From assembly GCF_003573695.1 (NCBI RefSeq), contig NC_039368.1, positions 14,698,360 to 14,762,359 on the forward strand: a DNA stretch of 64,000 nucleotides. The letters run 5' to 3'. The DNA comes from Papaver somniferum. Lineage: Eukaryota; Streptophyta; Magnoliopsida; Ranunculales; Papaveraceae. The position numbers and the translations under genes were made by a program. Positions 1-14,568 of the stretch are shown here, piece after piece (within the stretch, counting starts at the first letter, position 1; each line of letters begins with the position of its first letter). The notes beneath the pieces were generated by a model. That model was not told the DNA's origin. It saw only the letters and a list, made by a program, of their open reading frames with translations, and did not search any database.

Positions 1-430
1 GTATTCGTTCCTTAGGTAAGAGAGTGCCGATAGCTAGAAGGTCCCCGTCGTGGATAGCCCCGATCCAAAGATGAAGACGCCTCGTAGTAACAAAAGCATC
101 AAAGACACGTGTACGGATTCGACATATCAAAGTGATGAAGAAGTCAAGATTGTACACATGTACGACATTAGAGGATCCAAGGAGATTTAAGAATGCTATA
201 AATACCCATCTCTGAGGATTAATAAACCCAACCTTGGTTGTGTAATCTTAGCATTGTACTATTTTCTGGACCAAATTTATTCTCTTTCCACTTTTGTATA
301 ATCCAGAGGTTGATCCTCTTAAATTTATCCCATTTTACAATCTTCCTAAACCAACCAACAATACCAACACCATTTTCGATTTTCAGAGAAATTAACCAAA
401 GGTTTTAGGTTATACTTTTTTATTTTATTT
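1..430. repeat. LTR-like spacer, start of module 1 (partial)
   Basis: This is the right part of a repeated spacer seen in full at 14569-15480, 31307-32210 and 52937-53860; position 1 matches 15090. It contains a TATA-like stretch (ctataaatacccat, about 195-210) followed by a pyrimidine- and A-rich leader. That would suit the promoter part of an LTR, but no paired LTR or tRNA primer site was found. No credible coding sequence is present. Confidence 0.4.
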
Positions 431-764
431 TATAATTTTTTTTCCCCAAACACTAAATTGAATCTTGATCATAACCCGATTCGATTAAAACACATTAACC
501 AATTGTAGTTAAGAAAACCATTCACATCATCTTTCTTCAGTATCCTTAAATTCAATATGTTGCTCAATAATTCTGAAGACGATGAATATAAAATGAACGG
601 TTTTGATATTTGGGGTTTCTTTCTGTATGGATTGAAAAATGAAAAAAGAGATGAAGATGGTTTTGAGATTCGAGGTTTCTTTGTATGTGATTTCAGAGAA
701 TGAGGGGAGAAGATGGTTCTGAGATTTGGGGTACCGATCAAATAAAAAAAAAGAAAAAAAAGGG
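431..764. repeat. AT-rich spacer with about three degenerate ~60-bp repeats
   Basis: Between about 575 and 750 a phrase of the form gatgaagatggttttgagat followed by a ggtttcttt-like segment recurs about three times with divergence. The reverse-strand reading frames across it are low-complexity (Lys, Phe, Ser and Pro rich) and come from this repeat and the neighbouring poly(A)/poly(T). I see no gene. The same block recurs in modules 2, 3 and 4. Confidence 0.5.
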
Positions 765-1330
765 TTTTTTTTTTTTTTTTGAAAAGGAGGCAAACCTCAT
801 GCATTAACTTACTTCATAAGTGTTACATGACTGACTCTATTGACAATTGAGATTACAATCATTAAAACAGTTTCAAAATCTAAGCTATCACCTTCAAGAC
901 TTTGGACTCTCCACGGAGCAGATAATTCAACCATTACAACCAATTTCAAATTCAAAAACAATTAAATGGGTAAAATGTCCATGTTCAGATTTTTAGAAAC
1001 AAAACCAAATAATTCAAAATTATTGCACAAGGTAAGGATGTACGGGTCAGAAAAAGATCCATCAATTTCTCAAGGTTTTTCTTTCCTATCCATATATCTT
1101 CCTTGTATCGGTAAAAAAATTAATGTCTCTTTTTTCATCTTCCCATAAATCTTATGCTAATATAGCATATAACGCAAAAAGATAACATGAAATCATTTTC
1201 TATTCATAATTACCGAGTATGAATAAATCAAATAGATAAACTGACGATCGTTACAAACATCTTCTCCAAGAAACTAAAAAAGACACTGGCATTACATTGT
1301 TTTCTTGAAAGTATTATATGAAGCAATTAC
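765..1330 (-). mobile_element. Retroposon 3' end with poly(A) tail, minus strand
   Basis: A run of 16 T on the plus strand (765-780) is followed by gaaaaggaggcaaacctcat. Read on the minus strand this is a unique tail that ends in a pyrimidine-rich CCTCCTTTTC and then poly(A), the layout of a LINE or SINE 3' end. The inner border (about 1330) is a guess based on where the ORF1 element's leader seems to begin. No reverse transcriptase could be recognised, so the family is open. Confidence 0.4.
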
Positions 1331-1492
1331 ATTACAATTAGTGGTGGTCTGGTGATAGGGCCCCGTAAGTATTTTGGGTGAAAACTTGATCCACTACTCA
1401 TAAACACGGAAAGGAACCCACCAATGAGTAGTGCTGACATGCAGGCGATTTTAGGGCGATTTTTCTAGGTTTGAAATCTTCAAAAATTTGTC

Positions 1493-4400
1493 ATGGTGGG
1501 AGGGAATCCATCTCATTGTCTACCATCCTCGTCTGTTAATCCATCTAACAATGGTGTATGTTCTTCAAAATATCATGAGGCTAGCTTTTATTTGGAAGAT
1601 TTTCCAATTCTTCAAAGGAATGGGGCCTCTTCATCTGCAAAGGGGATCTGGTGATTGGGAACTCATGTGCTAATCATCAAAACAACATTGTTTCAACTAA
1701 GAGCACTGGGAATATCATAGGGATGGATGGAAATTCTATTTCTTCCTTGAATGGTGTTACAGGAGATAATTCAAACCCTAATTTTTCATCAGGAAATTCA
1801 TGGGTTTTGGGTTAATACCTAACCCTAACTCTAATGAGTGGAGGTCTTTATTTCCGATGCCTCAAGTGGTTCCTATTCAGCCCATGATGAAATTCACCTC
1901 TCCATCTGAGGTTAATGGAAAACTAATTTTTGCTGCACAAGCTGGAAACTTCTTAGAAGGCATAAAACAGTGTGAAGAACTAGTTGTTCCTTTCTCTATA
2001 GGGAAGCGCTTATCATTTTTAGCTGTTCAAGTCGCAGTAAGAAAACCATGGAAGCTAATGAAGGAGTTTAGTACCAAGTTACATGGAGGTTGTGCTTTTA
2101 TCTTCAAGTTTTCTGATCCTGAGGATCGTTTGAAAGTGCTTGAAAATAGTTCTTTTTACATCTCAAACCAACTATTTACTTTAAGACCTTGGTCAAATAT
2201 GCTTGAAAATTCTATCTCTAGCATTAAGTCAGTTCCAAATTGGGTATGTATTTATGGGGTTCCACTGCATATGTGGAACAATGATGGGTTGATCTTGATA
2301 TCCAGCTATCTAGAAAAACTATTACTAGCTGATGTACTCTCAAGCATACAAGATTAGCTTATGCTAGAATATGAATAAAAATAGAGATTGAGTTTGCTTT
2401 CCCTACTATCATACCACTTCTGATAGATGAAAAAATATATATGGAGCTACCCGTGGAATACAATTGGAAACCTCTATGATGCGGCAATTGTAAGGTCTTT
2501 GGTCATGCAACTAAGAATTGTGTTAGGAAAAAGAAGACTAGATGGACAACAAAAAGATCTAGGAATATACATTTGGAACCAACCAAAGGGGATGTAAACG
2601 TGGACGAAGGAGGCAATGTTAGCGCAGGTCAGGGTACAATCACTAGTTAAGTTAGTGAATTTAATGGTCCAAATGATTTGAAGGATGGGGAGTGTAACAC
2701 CCCGTGTTTTTACCATGGGCATGCGCGTAGATGCGTCATGGAAAGAGATGAAGCTTCATCTCAAGCTCCGTTGTATGTTAAGAGGAACATTGGCGTAGAT
2801 CTAATATTAATATGGTGCCAAGTAAGGCGCATTACGAGGATATATTGGCCAAGGGACAATATCACACAAGAGGGTACAAGTTGTAAGATGTATTGGCCAA
2901 GAGCCATTCTCGCACCAAAGGTGCTTCAGGCCAATTGGGTGGCTGGTCTAGAATAAAGTAGCGCCAAAATGGTGCATTACGCAGGTCATTGGCCTATGGA
3001 CAATACCGCAACATGTCATAGCAGTCTGGGATTGGCAATGTACAACCATCACGGCTGGATATTGGAGTGGCCTATGTGCCAATACATCCATCATAGCCCT
3101 TCACTGGACCTGGCTCAGGAAATGTTCTGCCATCATGGTCGGACATTGGAACTGGCATGTGAGCCAGAACTGATTGAACATCCATCACGGCCGTACATTG
3201 CAGTTGTCCAGGGTGCTAATGTGCAACCATCACGAACTTGGACTTAATGAATGATTTTTTCTCCCTTAATCTATGTTATAAAAATGTATTTAAAACATAT
3301 ATAGGGAGGGGTAATTGGTTGAAGGTGCATATGCGGAACATGCACCAAGTAAGCTTTATAGCTTGCCGAAAGACTATAAATGATGCTTAGGCCTCATTTA
3401 TAGTTGTGTAGCCTTGACAATGGAGCATATTGAGCATGGGCATCACTATGCCATGCCGCAGACCAAATAATATGCATCACTTGGATGAATTTTGACGGAA
3501 CGACCTACACTGACTAGGACATTATCATTATTGCTTAGCCACGGCCTTGCAAACGAGTTGTCTTAAGCAATTGTCCCTTCGAAGATGAATTACGATCAGT
3601 GCTTGGTCCCTTTAGAGTAGGGAAGGGTACGTAGGCAGCCGCAATGAGTTGCAGCATTTCCGATCCAACACTTTGTCGTTCATATCATCTAATTTAGAGA
3701 TGATTGCGGCATCCTGGCCTCTCATATCGTCTGACTCGGCAGTTCGATGCAATAGATGATTGTGGCCAAAATTTATGAGGAAGTTGCATTCTATTCCTTG
3801 AATGCTCATACTTCCTATCAAGGCGTTCGACTTAGGCATGTGCCAATGAAGCATTGGGCATGACCTCGAAAGTAAGCTACATCGATATGCAAGTTAGCGG
3901 AGCTTCAATAAGCCTAAGGAAAGTACGTCATGAGGTCTGCAAAGGCTTATGTATAAGTGCAAGGTATGCCTTATGCGTGGACAAGACTCGGAAGCCAGTG
4001 ATGCATGCAAGGTGCATCAGTCATAGCCTTCATGGATTTAAACCCTTTGAAGAACGAGGGCAAGTTAGAACGGTGTGGGAGCTAAGTTAGCTGCATCATG
4101 CCCCACAAGCATGTTTGCAAGGGAAAACGAACGTGCATTTGCGTAGATTTAAAGTCTGGTAAGTAGCATCATCATGACGCATCAGGGGAGTAATGGCCTG
4201 CACCACCAGGTACGCCAGGAGGAATTTTCCAGTCCGCCACATGGAGGGTGAGACAATTGCTAAGGGTAAAGATCAGCACAAGGACACAAATGTTTCTAGT
4301 GGAAAGGTTATGTCCATAAGAATCAATGGAGGTAACAACATTGAGGAGCAAGTGGATCGAGGTAATGGAAGTCCAGACAATACCCATTTGGATGCATTGA

Positions 4401-5043
4401 CTGCATCGAATGTAACTGTTAGTCAGCATGTGAGAGTTGTTGAAATATCATCTGTGGATGCAGGGAATGAGTTAACTGAACCATGTGTTACTGCATTGGA
4501 TTTGAGTTCTAATGTAGGAAATAAGGTTGTTTTAGTTTCATCTCCAGGTGAATGGACTGAAGTCCGAGCGAAGAATAAAACCATCTGCAAGCAGGGGTCT
4601 CCTAAAAAGAACCCTTTATGGTGTACGGTGACTTAACAATAGAAAGAAGGTTTCCTATTAATAGAACCAAAGAGTCCGCAATAAAGAAGACTAATGTATC
4701 AAGTGCATCATTAGTGGCAGGAAGTAGGGAAAAGGGAGTAATCACCATTCCTTCTAAACTGAATAATGATAGAGCATCAACAATGCAATCCAGTCCCTCT
4801 AATTTGAATGGAAATAATTATTTAATAAAGAGCATGGTAGAATGAGTTACGGTTGAAGACTATTCTAAGGATGGAGATTTTTCTAATAGTGATTCTGCAA
4901 AAAGAACCAGTTACCTTTCTCGCGAAGAAAAAGCCCTTAACAGGACTCGGAGATAACTTGTAAGACTGAAAATGGAGAGTCTGGATCAGAATTGTAACAA
5001 AATGTTGGGAAGAGGTCTTAGAACCCAAACTAAAAATTCTTAA
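1493..5043 (+). pseudogene. LINE-type ORF1 relic (DUF4283-like domain plus CCHC knuckle), copy 1, split by a solo LTR
   Basis: This is a decayed nucleic-acid-binding ORF1 of a plant LINE-like element. The probable start is ATG at 1493 (MVGGNPSH), followed by a Ser/Asn-rich leader with frameshifts. A long open segment at 1800-2357 matches the DUF4283 pattern (KRLSFLAVQVAVRKPW, GGCAFIFKF, VPNWVCIYGVPLHMWN). A CCHC knuckle CGNCKVFGHATKNC lies at 2480-2521, just after an in-frame TGA shared by all four copies. The acidic C-terminal tail (GEWTEVRAKNKT and onwards) resumes after the inserted LTR at about 4191 and ends at 5043. No endonuclease or reverse transcriptase ORF2 follows; the ORF runs straight into a LINE-like 3' UTR. 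The domain name comes from remembered family patterns, not from a search. Confidence 0.7.
2693..4184. mobile_element. Solo LTR inserted in the ORF1 relic, copy 1
   Basis: The insert begins TGTAACACCCCG, a common start of plant LTRs, and ends GCATCA, giving TG...CA termini over about 1.49 kb. A six-base direct repeat, ggggag, flanks it (2687-2692 and 4185-4190), as expected for a target-site duplication. A TATA-like motif (ttataaaaatg) sits near 3277. No internal retroelement domain or second LTR is present, so it is best read as a solo LTR. The same insertion is present in all four modules and therefore predates their duplication. Confidence 0.72.
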
Positions 5044-5200
5044 TTAGTTTTTTTTTTTTTTTTGTGGTTGCTGCCTGTTAGCTTGTCTTGCTGTGGGCTT
5101 CTTAGTCTCACAACTGTGTACCGTTTAGGCGCCTCTCATCTTGTATCATTTTTCCTTTTTATTAAAAAATTACCCTTTTAAGTCAAAAGAATAAATAAAA
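5044..5200 (+). mobile_element. 3' UTR and tail of the LINE-like element, copy 1
   Basis: After the ORF1 stop come a T run, a conserved pyrimidine-rich stretch (gcttgtcttgctgtggg) and an A-rich end (aagaataaataaaatg) that resembles a short LINE tail. The position of the last element base is uncertain. The same tail occurs at about 20131-20290, 36624-36800 and 58518-58675. Confidence 0.45.
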
Positions 5201-6655
5201 TGAAATTGAGTTTCGTGTTTTCTATTATAGATGGTAGAACATGTACCTAGCGAAAACCCGCTTCCCTTCGCATAAAAAAACATATCATTGGGGAGTTTAC
5301 ATCAAAGGGATTTGGTCGGATCTTAAAATGCTAAATTAAAACTTTAAATTCTAATGCGGCTGATCTATACTGTTTAGCCGCCTCCTAATTATATAAGATT
5401 ATCAATTATGGGTTTAGTTCATACTAAAGCGGGTGTATGCCACAAGGTCTTCGATGACAATTTTGATGATTAGAACTTAGATGCAATGTATATACGCTCA
5501 CATAGTATTTAACTATTGCAATGTTTTGTCTATAATGTTTAGCAAGTTCAAGAAAAAACACTAATTTGTCATGAATCAGTTGTATCACATTAACAAATTT
5601 GATACGTACGTTTCATATTACAAATTTTCAACCATGTGTCACTAATCAAAACAGGTCGATCGACAATTAAGGGATAGCTTGGTCGCCACGGATTGAAAGA
5701 AATGAAATTGTCATTATGAAGCCGGATTTGTAAATGTCATTGACAAACATGAAATCGAAAAAAAAGTCGTGTAATCATTTTTTTTCTGTACATGGTTAAA
5801 ATGTTCAAGCAATCAAGCCTGTCTTAAACTGTGAACAAAGTCTGAACTGTAAATGCTTAAATTTTGCAGAATTTGAAGACTAATGAGCTAAATTTTAGCA
5901 GCACTTTGTGGATTCTACGACTTCAGATATCACCTTTGTAGTTTGTAATTAAACTTGTTATAGAAGTCTTTCTCTTTCTTTCCCCCCTCAGTGAGCAAGC
6001 GAAAATCTATTTTGGTAGTTTATATAGCTAACATGTCAATGAATATGTCATGGAGGTGCATATATGATTCTGGTTGCAGCGTACTACCTAATTTAAGTTA
6101 TTTAACAGATGTATGCATTGGTTAATGAAAACTAGCTGAAGTTCCATCTCACCATGAAAGTTGATTGACCAAAACTACTAAAGGGTCAGCCTAGAGTTCT
6201 AGACCACTTTAAGAACTACATTGAGCCTTTACAGTTTTTAGTAGCCTTTACTGATTTGAACTTTAAAGATTTAAAACATATCAAAAGTTGATAACTACTG
6301 GACGATCCACAAAAGAAGAACAAAAAGGCCTTTCGAAGACGAGAAAAGGGATGACAAGAATAGACATAAAACACCGATTTTATTGACTTCAATAGAAAAT
6401 CATACACATTAATCCTAATTATTTTCGGTGCTTCTTGATCATCTAATACCCACATATATGAATGTACAGACTGTTACTAATAATTGTATATTTGACTTGA
6501 CTAATACTTGTTTAACATTTGCACATGTCGCTTAGTTAGTTAGAATAGAGATGTTTTATAAATAGGTATGGCAATTAGACATAATTCACAGCAAGCACTA
6601 AAACCAAATAGATTCACTATTGAATTAGTTCATCACTTCTCAAGTCTTATTGATC
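5201..6655 (+). promoter_or_regulatory. 5' flank of peroxidase A (fragment A0)
   Basis: This is the upstream region of the gene-A type. It is repeated almost perfectly at 7162-8616, with one mismatch found over the full 1951-bp repeat (5230 versus 7191). It contains the palindrome gtcgatcgac, overlapping W-box cores (from 6492), a TATAAATA at 6557-6564 and a block shared with gene B promoters. It probably duplicates the real promoter of A1 through an assembly error. Confidence 0.6.
6492..6564 (+). promoter_or_regulatory. W-box pair and TATA box of A0
   Basis: The sequence ttgacttgact at 6492-6502 holds two overlapping TTGACT W-box cores. TATAAATA at 6557-6564 lies about 92 bases before the ATG at 6656. 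Confidence 0.6.
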
Positions 6656-6887
6656 ATGGCTTACTCTTCTTCATCTTCTTCTTGGCCATTCTTTTTCTTT
6701 CTTCTAGTATCATCGCTGTGCATGTTTGGCATGAACATTAGTACAACAACTGCTCAGTTATCTCCAAGTTTCTATTCGAGCAGTTGCCCTAATGTTCTCT
6801 TTACCATCCAAAATGCAGTACTGACTGCAATTTCAAATGAACCCAGAATGGGAGCTTCTTTATTGCGTCTACATTTTCATGACTGTT
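6656..6887 (+). pseudogene. Peroxidase A exon 1 fragment (A0), cut by an assembly gap
   Basis: Exon 1 of a gene-A peroxidase runs from ATG 6656 through the distal haem motif RLHFHDC and stops at the N gap one codon later. The bases after the gap are not the rest of the gene; they return to the LINE tail at a point matching 4937. The segment 4937-6887 is therefore repeated at 6898-8848. This looks like two contig ends that overlap by about 1.95 kb and were not merged. The fragment most likely represents the same locus as A1, although a very recent true duplication cannot be excluded. Confidence 0.8.
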
Positions 6888-6897
6888 NNNNNNNNNN
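6888..6897. other. Assembly gap of 10 N
   Basis: Ten N separate exon 1 of A0 from a repeat of sequence already seen at 4937. The sequence on the two sides is not continuous in any other module. Confidence 0.99.
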
Positions 6898-8452
6898 TTA
6901 ACAGGACTCGGAGATAACTTGTAAGACTGAAAATGGAGAGTCTGGATCAGAATTGTAACAAAATGTTGGGAAGAGGTCTTAGAACCCAAACTAAAAATTC
7001 TTAATTAGTTTTTTTTTTTTTTTTGTGGTTGCTGCCTGTTAGCTTGTCTTGCTGTGGGCTTCTTAGTCTCACAACTGTGTACCGTTTAGGCGCCTCTCAT
7101 CTTGTATCATTTTTCCTTTTTATTAAAAAATTACCCTTTTAAGTCAAAAGAATAAATAAAATGAAATTGAGTTTCGTGTTTTCTATTATAAATGGTAGAA
7201 CATGTACCTAGCGAAAACCCGCTTCCCTTCGCATAAAAAAACATATCATTGGGGAGTTTACATCAAAGGGATTTGGTCGGATCTTAAAATGCTAAATTAA
7301 AACTTTAAATTCTAATGCGGCTGATCTATACTGTTTAGCCGCCTCCTAATTATATAAGATTATCAATTATGGGTTTAGTTCATACTAAAGCGGGTGTATG
7401 CCACAAGGTCTTCGATGACAATTTTGATGATTAGAACTTAGATGCAATGTATATACGCTCACATAGTATTTAACTATTGCAATGTTTTGTCTATAATGTT
7501 TAGCAAGTTCAAGAAAAAACACTAATTTGTCATGAATCAGTTGTATCACATTAACAAATTTGATACGTACGTTTCATATTACAAATTTTCAACCATGTGT
7601 CACTAATCAAAACAGGTCGATCGACAATTAAGGGATAGCTTGGTCGCCACGGATTGAAAGAAATGAAATTGTCATTATGAAGCCGGATTTGTAAATGTCA
7701 TTGACAAACATGAAATCGAAAAAAAAGTCGTGTAATCATTTTTTTTCTGTACATGGTTAAAATGTTCAAGCAATCAAGCCTGTCTTAAACTGTGAACAAA
7801 GTCTGAACTGTAAATGCTTAAATTTTGCAGAATTTGAAGACTAATGAGCTAAATTTTAGCAGCACTTTGTGGATTCTACGACTTCAGATATCACCTTTGT
7901 AGTTTGTAATTAAACTTGTTATAGAAGTCTTTCTCTTTCTTTCCCCCCTCAGTGAGCAAGCGAAAATCTATTTTGGTAGTTTATATAGCTAACATGTCAA
8001 TGAATATGTCATGGAGGTGCATATATGATTCTGGTTGCAGCGTACTACCTAATTTAAGTTATTTAACAGATGTATGCATTGGTTAATGAAAACTAGCTGA
8101 AGTTCCATCTCACCATGAAAGTTGATTGACCAAAACTACTAAAGGGTCAGCCTAGAGTTCTAGACCACTTTAAGAACTACATTGAGCCTTTACAGTTTTT
8201 AGTAGCCTTTACTGATTTGAACTTTAAAGATTTAAAACATATCAAAAGTTGATAACTACTGGACGATCCACAAAAGAAGAACAAAAAGGCCTTTCGAAGA
8301 CGAGAAAAGGGATGACAAGAATAGACATAAAACACCGATTTTATTGACTTCAATAGAAAATCATACACATTAATCCTAATTATTTTCGGTGCTTCTTGAT
8401 CATCTAATACCCACATATATGAATGTACAGACTGTTACTAATAATTGTATAT
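6898..8452 (+). promoter_or_regulatory. LINE tail and 5' flank of A1 (second copy)
   Basis: This matches 4937-6491 with an offset of 1961. It holds the end of the LINE-like element (to about 7161) and then the A promoter. No gene is seen. A reverse-strand frame at 8177-8416 is conserved in the modules but is not gene-like. Confidence 0.6.
8323..8356 (+). promoter_or_regulatory. Upstream block shared by A and B promoters (A1 copy)
   Basis: agacataaaacaccgat followed by tttattgacttcaatag lies 294 bases before the A1 ATG. The B1 promoter has a clearly related block at 12007-12040. The matching copies in the other A genes are at 24996, about 41149 and about 59830. It is either an old cis-element or a relic that predates the A/B split. 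Confidence 0.5.
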
Positions 8453-8525
8453 TTGACTTGACTAATACTTGTTTAACATTTGCACATGTCGCTTAGTTAG
8501 TTAGAATAGAGATGTTTTATAAATA
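8453..8525 (+). promoter_or_regulatory. W-box pair and TATA box of peroxidase A1
   Basis: Two overlapping TTGACT cores (8453-8463) are binding sites of the WRKY type. TATAAATA at 8518-8525 sits 92 bases before the start codon, which leaves room for a short leader. Confidence 0.7.
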
Positions 8526-8616
8526 GGTATGGCAATTAGACATAATTCACAGCAAGCACTAAAACCAAATAGATTCACTATTGAATTAGTTCATCACTTC
8601 TCAAGTCTTATTGATC

Positions 8617-10178
<1,562 letters not shown>

Positions 10179-12147
10179 GGATTTTTGTAGTTCTGATAAG
10201 TAATTCTGTATCATTTATCATCAAAATAAAGAGGAACTGTATTCTCTTCGTCTCATTGTAAGTTCAATGGATCATAAATAAGATGATTTAAACTTCAGAT
10301 TTCGTGTTTAATAGATCATGTGCCATTAAGGCTACATAAATGGTTGTCCTCGTACAAGATAAATTTACGCCCTTGCTTATATATAACCAACCAGAAAAAG
10401 GATCCACAAAGCTTATGTGGTTCACTAAAGAGACATCCTTAATTGCTTTCGTGACTTCACCACGAGCTTAGCAACACCTTGACATTGGATATCACGAGAT
10501 CCCCGTTTGAGCTTAAATTCTATCCATACAAACTCGTCCATATTATTGTTGCTGGAGTAGCTTTTCGAGTTATAAAATCGTTCGGTATCTATATAACGAC
10601 TTCAGTCCAAGAGGTAACAGGGATACATATACTTTAAGAAGTTGCAGACTTCATCCCTAATTCACCAAGTGATTCCCCAAAATCCATCTCTCCTTTGTTA
10701 CTCTGAACCTACATACTGTGATAGTGTGATCTGAATTCTATATCGTGAGTCGTGACGTAAATATCAGCTATTCCGATAAAACATCAGGAGTGACCAAAAA
10801 GTAGTTGATCAAGTGGCCCCTAATTTGCTTCTTGACCGCACCTATCTTAAATATGCATCAATGCATATGTTACCCAGAATGTGTCTCCTGACCAAAACCC
10901 AATACACAGTCGCCCAGATATGCATTAGAGACTTGGAGCGTTTACTTTGGAATAACATCCTGACCCGACAAATCTGCTATCGTTTGGAAAAAAAAAATTT
11001 CGCAGCTAATCAAATAGTAAGAGAAGGTGAAATTGGAGATCAGTTTGACGGGAACTCTATCTGCAACAATTTGCGGACGACAACTAACCAGATAATTGTG
11101 GAAGGCAAAGATCTTCCAAAGAATAAACATGGCCTCCATTTTCTTCACGGCTGACAATCCCAAATGGAAACTTAGTTAAGTAGTAAATAAATACGGCGGA
11201 TTTGTATGACTAATTGCTAGTACAATTTTATTTAACTACGCTGGGAAACATCAAATGTGGATCAGGTGCATGTATCAGAAGGCCGGCTGTTTGTCCTATA
11301 TGACTCCTATAGCGTTTATTTCAGCGTTTCGACGAAAAACATTCGGTGTTTATAATTTTGTCATGTACTGACAGTTTGTGAAAAAACGTCAAAAGGTAGT
11401 GATTCTAGGGAATTGTGAGAAGTCAAAGGGCCAAGCAATATATTTGATTAACTAACGAGGGCTATACGCAGTATCTGAAATTAATTACTTATGTTTGAAA
11501 AACTTCACCGGACAGTTAGACGAAAACGTATCCATCACCAAAAAGCTGTAAATGTCACATAAAAGAACATCGAGTGTAAACATAGCAGACATAGTATGGG
11601 TAGGATGGCGTGTAGGATCACAACATACTTAGGTAGTTCAATCATATGCATGACTAGGAAAATGTACGCGGTAAAACAATTGCATGAAGCCTATTGCCAC
11701 TTTAAGAGACAAACAAGCCAGATATTCTAATAAGTTGTTATGATTATGATATACGTTGCTTCGGTTATAAAGTAAAATGTTGAGGATTTTCACCAACCAA
11801 CAACGGCTTCTTTTGATTACACTTTAAGAAACACATTTGAAGTACACCTTTTTAGCCTTTTGGTAAGTTTCACTGACATATTAGGACTTAAACAGTTAGA
11901 CTTAGTTCCTTTAAATTCATGTTGAAGAAAAAAGGTAAGTTTCAGAGTACGTAAAATAGAGAAATCATTGCTTAAGTGAGAAAGAGCTAGAGATGGAGGC
12001 GAGATGAGACATAGGACACCGATATTTTTGACTTCCGCGAATTCCATGCATATATGGCCAAGATGTACACGGTCATCAGACGTATATAGGCTTACCTGCT
12101 CTCGTATGAAATGCGATTTGCTGATTAAACAAATTAAACTACATAAT
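10179..12147. other. A1-B1 intergenic spacer
   Basis: The spacer contains the A1 3' UTR at its start and the distal B1 promoter at its end. Short frames are present on both strands: 10425-10541 minus (38 codons), 10813-11154 plus (which would need a GTG start), 10942-11163 minus and 11817-12047 minus. They are kept in the other modules only because the modules are young, and none shows a recognisable domain. No mobile element was identified here in this module. Confidence 0.6.
12007..12040 (+). promoter_or_regulatory. Upstream block shared by A and B promoters (B1 copy)
   Basis: agacataggacaccgat followed by atttttgacttccgcga lies 327 bases before the B1 ATG. It aligns without gaps to the A1 block at 8323-8356 with a few mismatches, while the surrounding promoter sequence has largely diverged. 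Confidence 0.5.
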
Positions 12148-12227
12148 TTGACTTTGATTATACTTATATATTTAAATACTACAACTTATTTGAAAGTAGC
12201 TGTGGCATTGCTGAAGTTCTATAAATA
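12148..12227 (+). promoter_or_regulatory. W-box and TATA box of peroxidase B1
   Basis: A single TTGACT core at 12148-12153 is followed by TATAAATA at 12220-12227, 107 bases before the ATG. Confidence 0.65.
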
Positions 12228-12333
12228 AGAATCAATTAGGCATAAGCTAACACATCAAATTACTAGTTCTTCTATATTCATTCAGATAGAATTAATAACC
12301 AGCTAATTCATCATCTCTCAAGTCTTTTCAATC

Positions 12334-13781
<1,448 letters not shown>

Positions 13782-14568
13782 ATATGGTTTTAGTTTTGAT
13801 AATTATGTATCCCGTTATCATCAAAATAAAGAGCAATTGTATTATGTTCGTCTCATTGTATAATGAGACATAGATAATATGAGATAGTTTTGTGTTTAAG
13901 TAGTATAGCGAATTTTAATAGCTTTTGGGGGACCGAAAAAAAAGACATGAGTTATTTTGTTTTTGGTATCAGGTTTTGTTCAGCTTTAAAGTTTGGTTTA
14001 ACATTTGCCGACCTTAGTGTTTGCTATTTGGAATTGACGTCAACTTGCGTCGACCATGTTAAATCTTGGTTTCTGTTTAGTAATTAATTATTAAAAAAAA
14101 TTACTTCATGTCCTTGGAGAAAAAAGTTATGTTATAACAGAATGCACGTGCATTGCACAACAAATACTACATGTGAACCATTCTTCTTCCTGGCTCAAGA
14201 TATGCTCTTATCTAAATCTCCATTATCAACATAAATTTGAAACAAATCTCTTGTATTTATTTTTCAGATCAATTAATACATCAATAATATTAAAATCCAT
14301 TAACAAACGATGAATTACTCGTTATTGCCAAGGCACGTCCAAAATAAGAACCAAGACACAATTTCCCTAACCCTATTTCTTAAATAAGTAACATTTTTGA
14401 TTCCAAACCTACCCATGAACTAAGATCAAAGGTTACATTTTTGTAATTAAAACACAAACAAGTAATAACTCTGGAGACAATTACCAGTACCTTTGCTAGA
14501 TCAGGAACAAAACAATTTGGAATTTCTCATAGAAAAATTGATGTATGTTCTTTCTCATTGATCTTTGT
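13782..14568. other. B1 3' flank and spacer
   Basis: This holds the B1 3' UTR and then about 700 bases of AT-rich DNA repeated after B2 and B3. It contains a small palindrome around tgcacgtgca (near 14142). A plus-strand frame at 13890-14087 would need a GTG start and has no recognisable domain. No gene or clear element is seen. Confidence 0.55.

Noticed and set aside
469..804. Reverse-strand frames of about 90-110 codons at each module border
   Set aside because: They are low-complexity translations of degenerate repeats and poly(A)/poly(T) tracts, differ in frame between modules and show no domain.
6216..6455. Reverse-strand 79-codon frame upstream of each A gene
   Set aside because: It has no recognisable domain, and part of it is changed by indels in A3. 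It lies in promoter sequence.
8611..8616. Upstream TTG as start codon of the A peroxidases (adding Met-Ile)
   Set aside because: Plant nuclear genes start at ATG. The ATG six bases later gives a normal signal peptide and is used for all A genes here.
10425..10541. 38-codon minus-strand frame (MDEFVWIEFKLKRGSR and onwards)
   Set aside because: It looks mildly gene-like but is short, has no recognised relatives and is not bounded by credible splice sites.
10813..11163. Overlapping plus and minus frames in the A-B spacer (113 and 73 codons)
   Set aside because: The plus frame needs a GTG start, neither resembles a known family, and one module lacks the region without a compensating copy. Their conservation only reflects recent duplication.
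11817..12047. Reverse-strand 76-codon frame upstream of each B gene
   Set aside because: It is identical in all modules, as is the surrounding spacer. Only the short block shared with the A promoters stands out, and that is reported separately.
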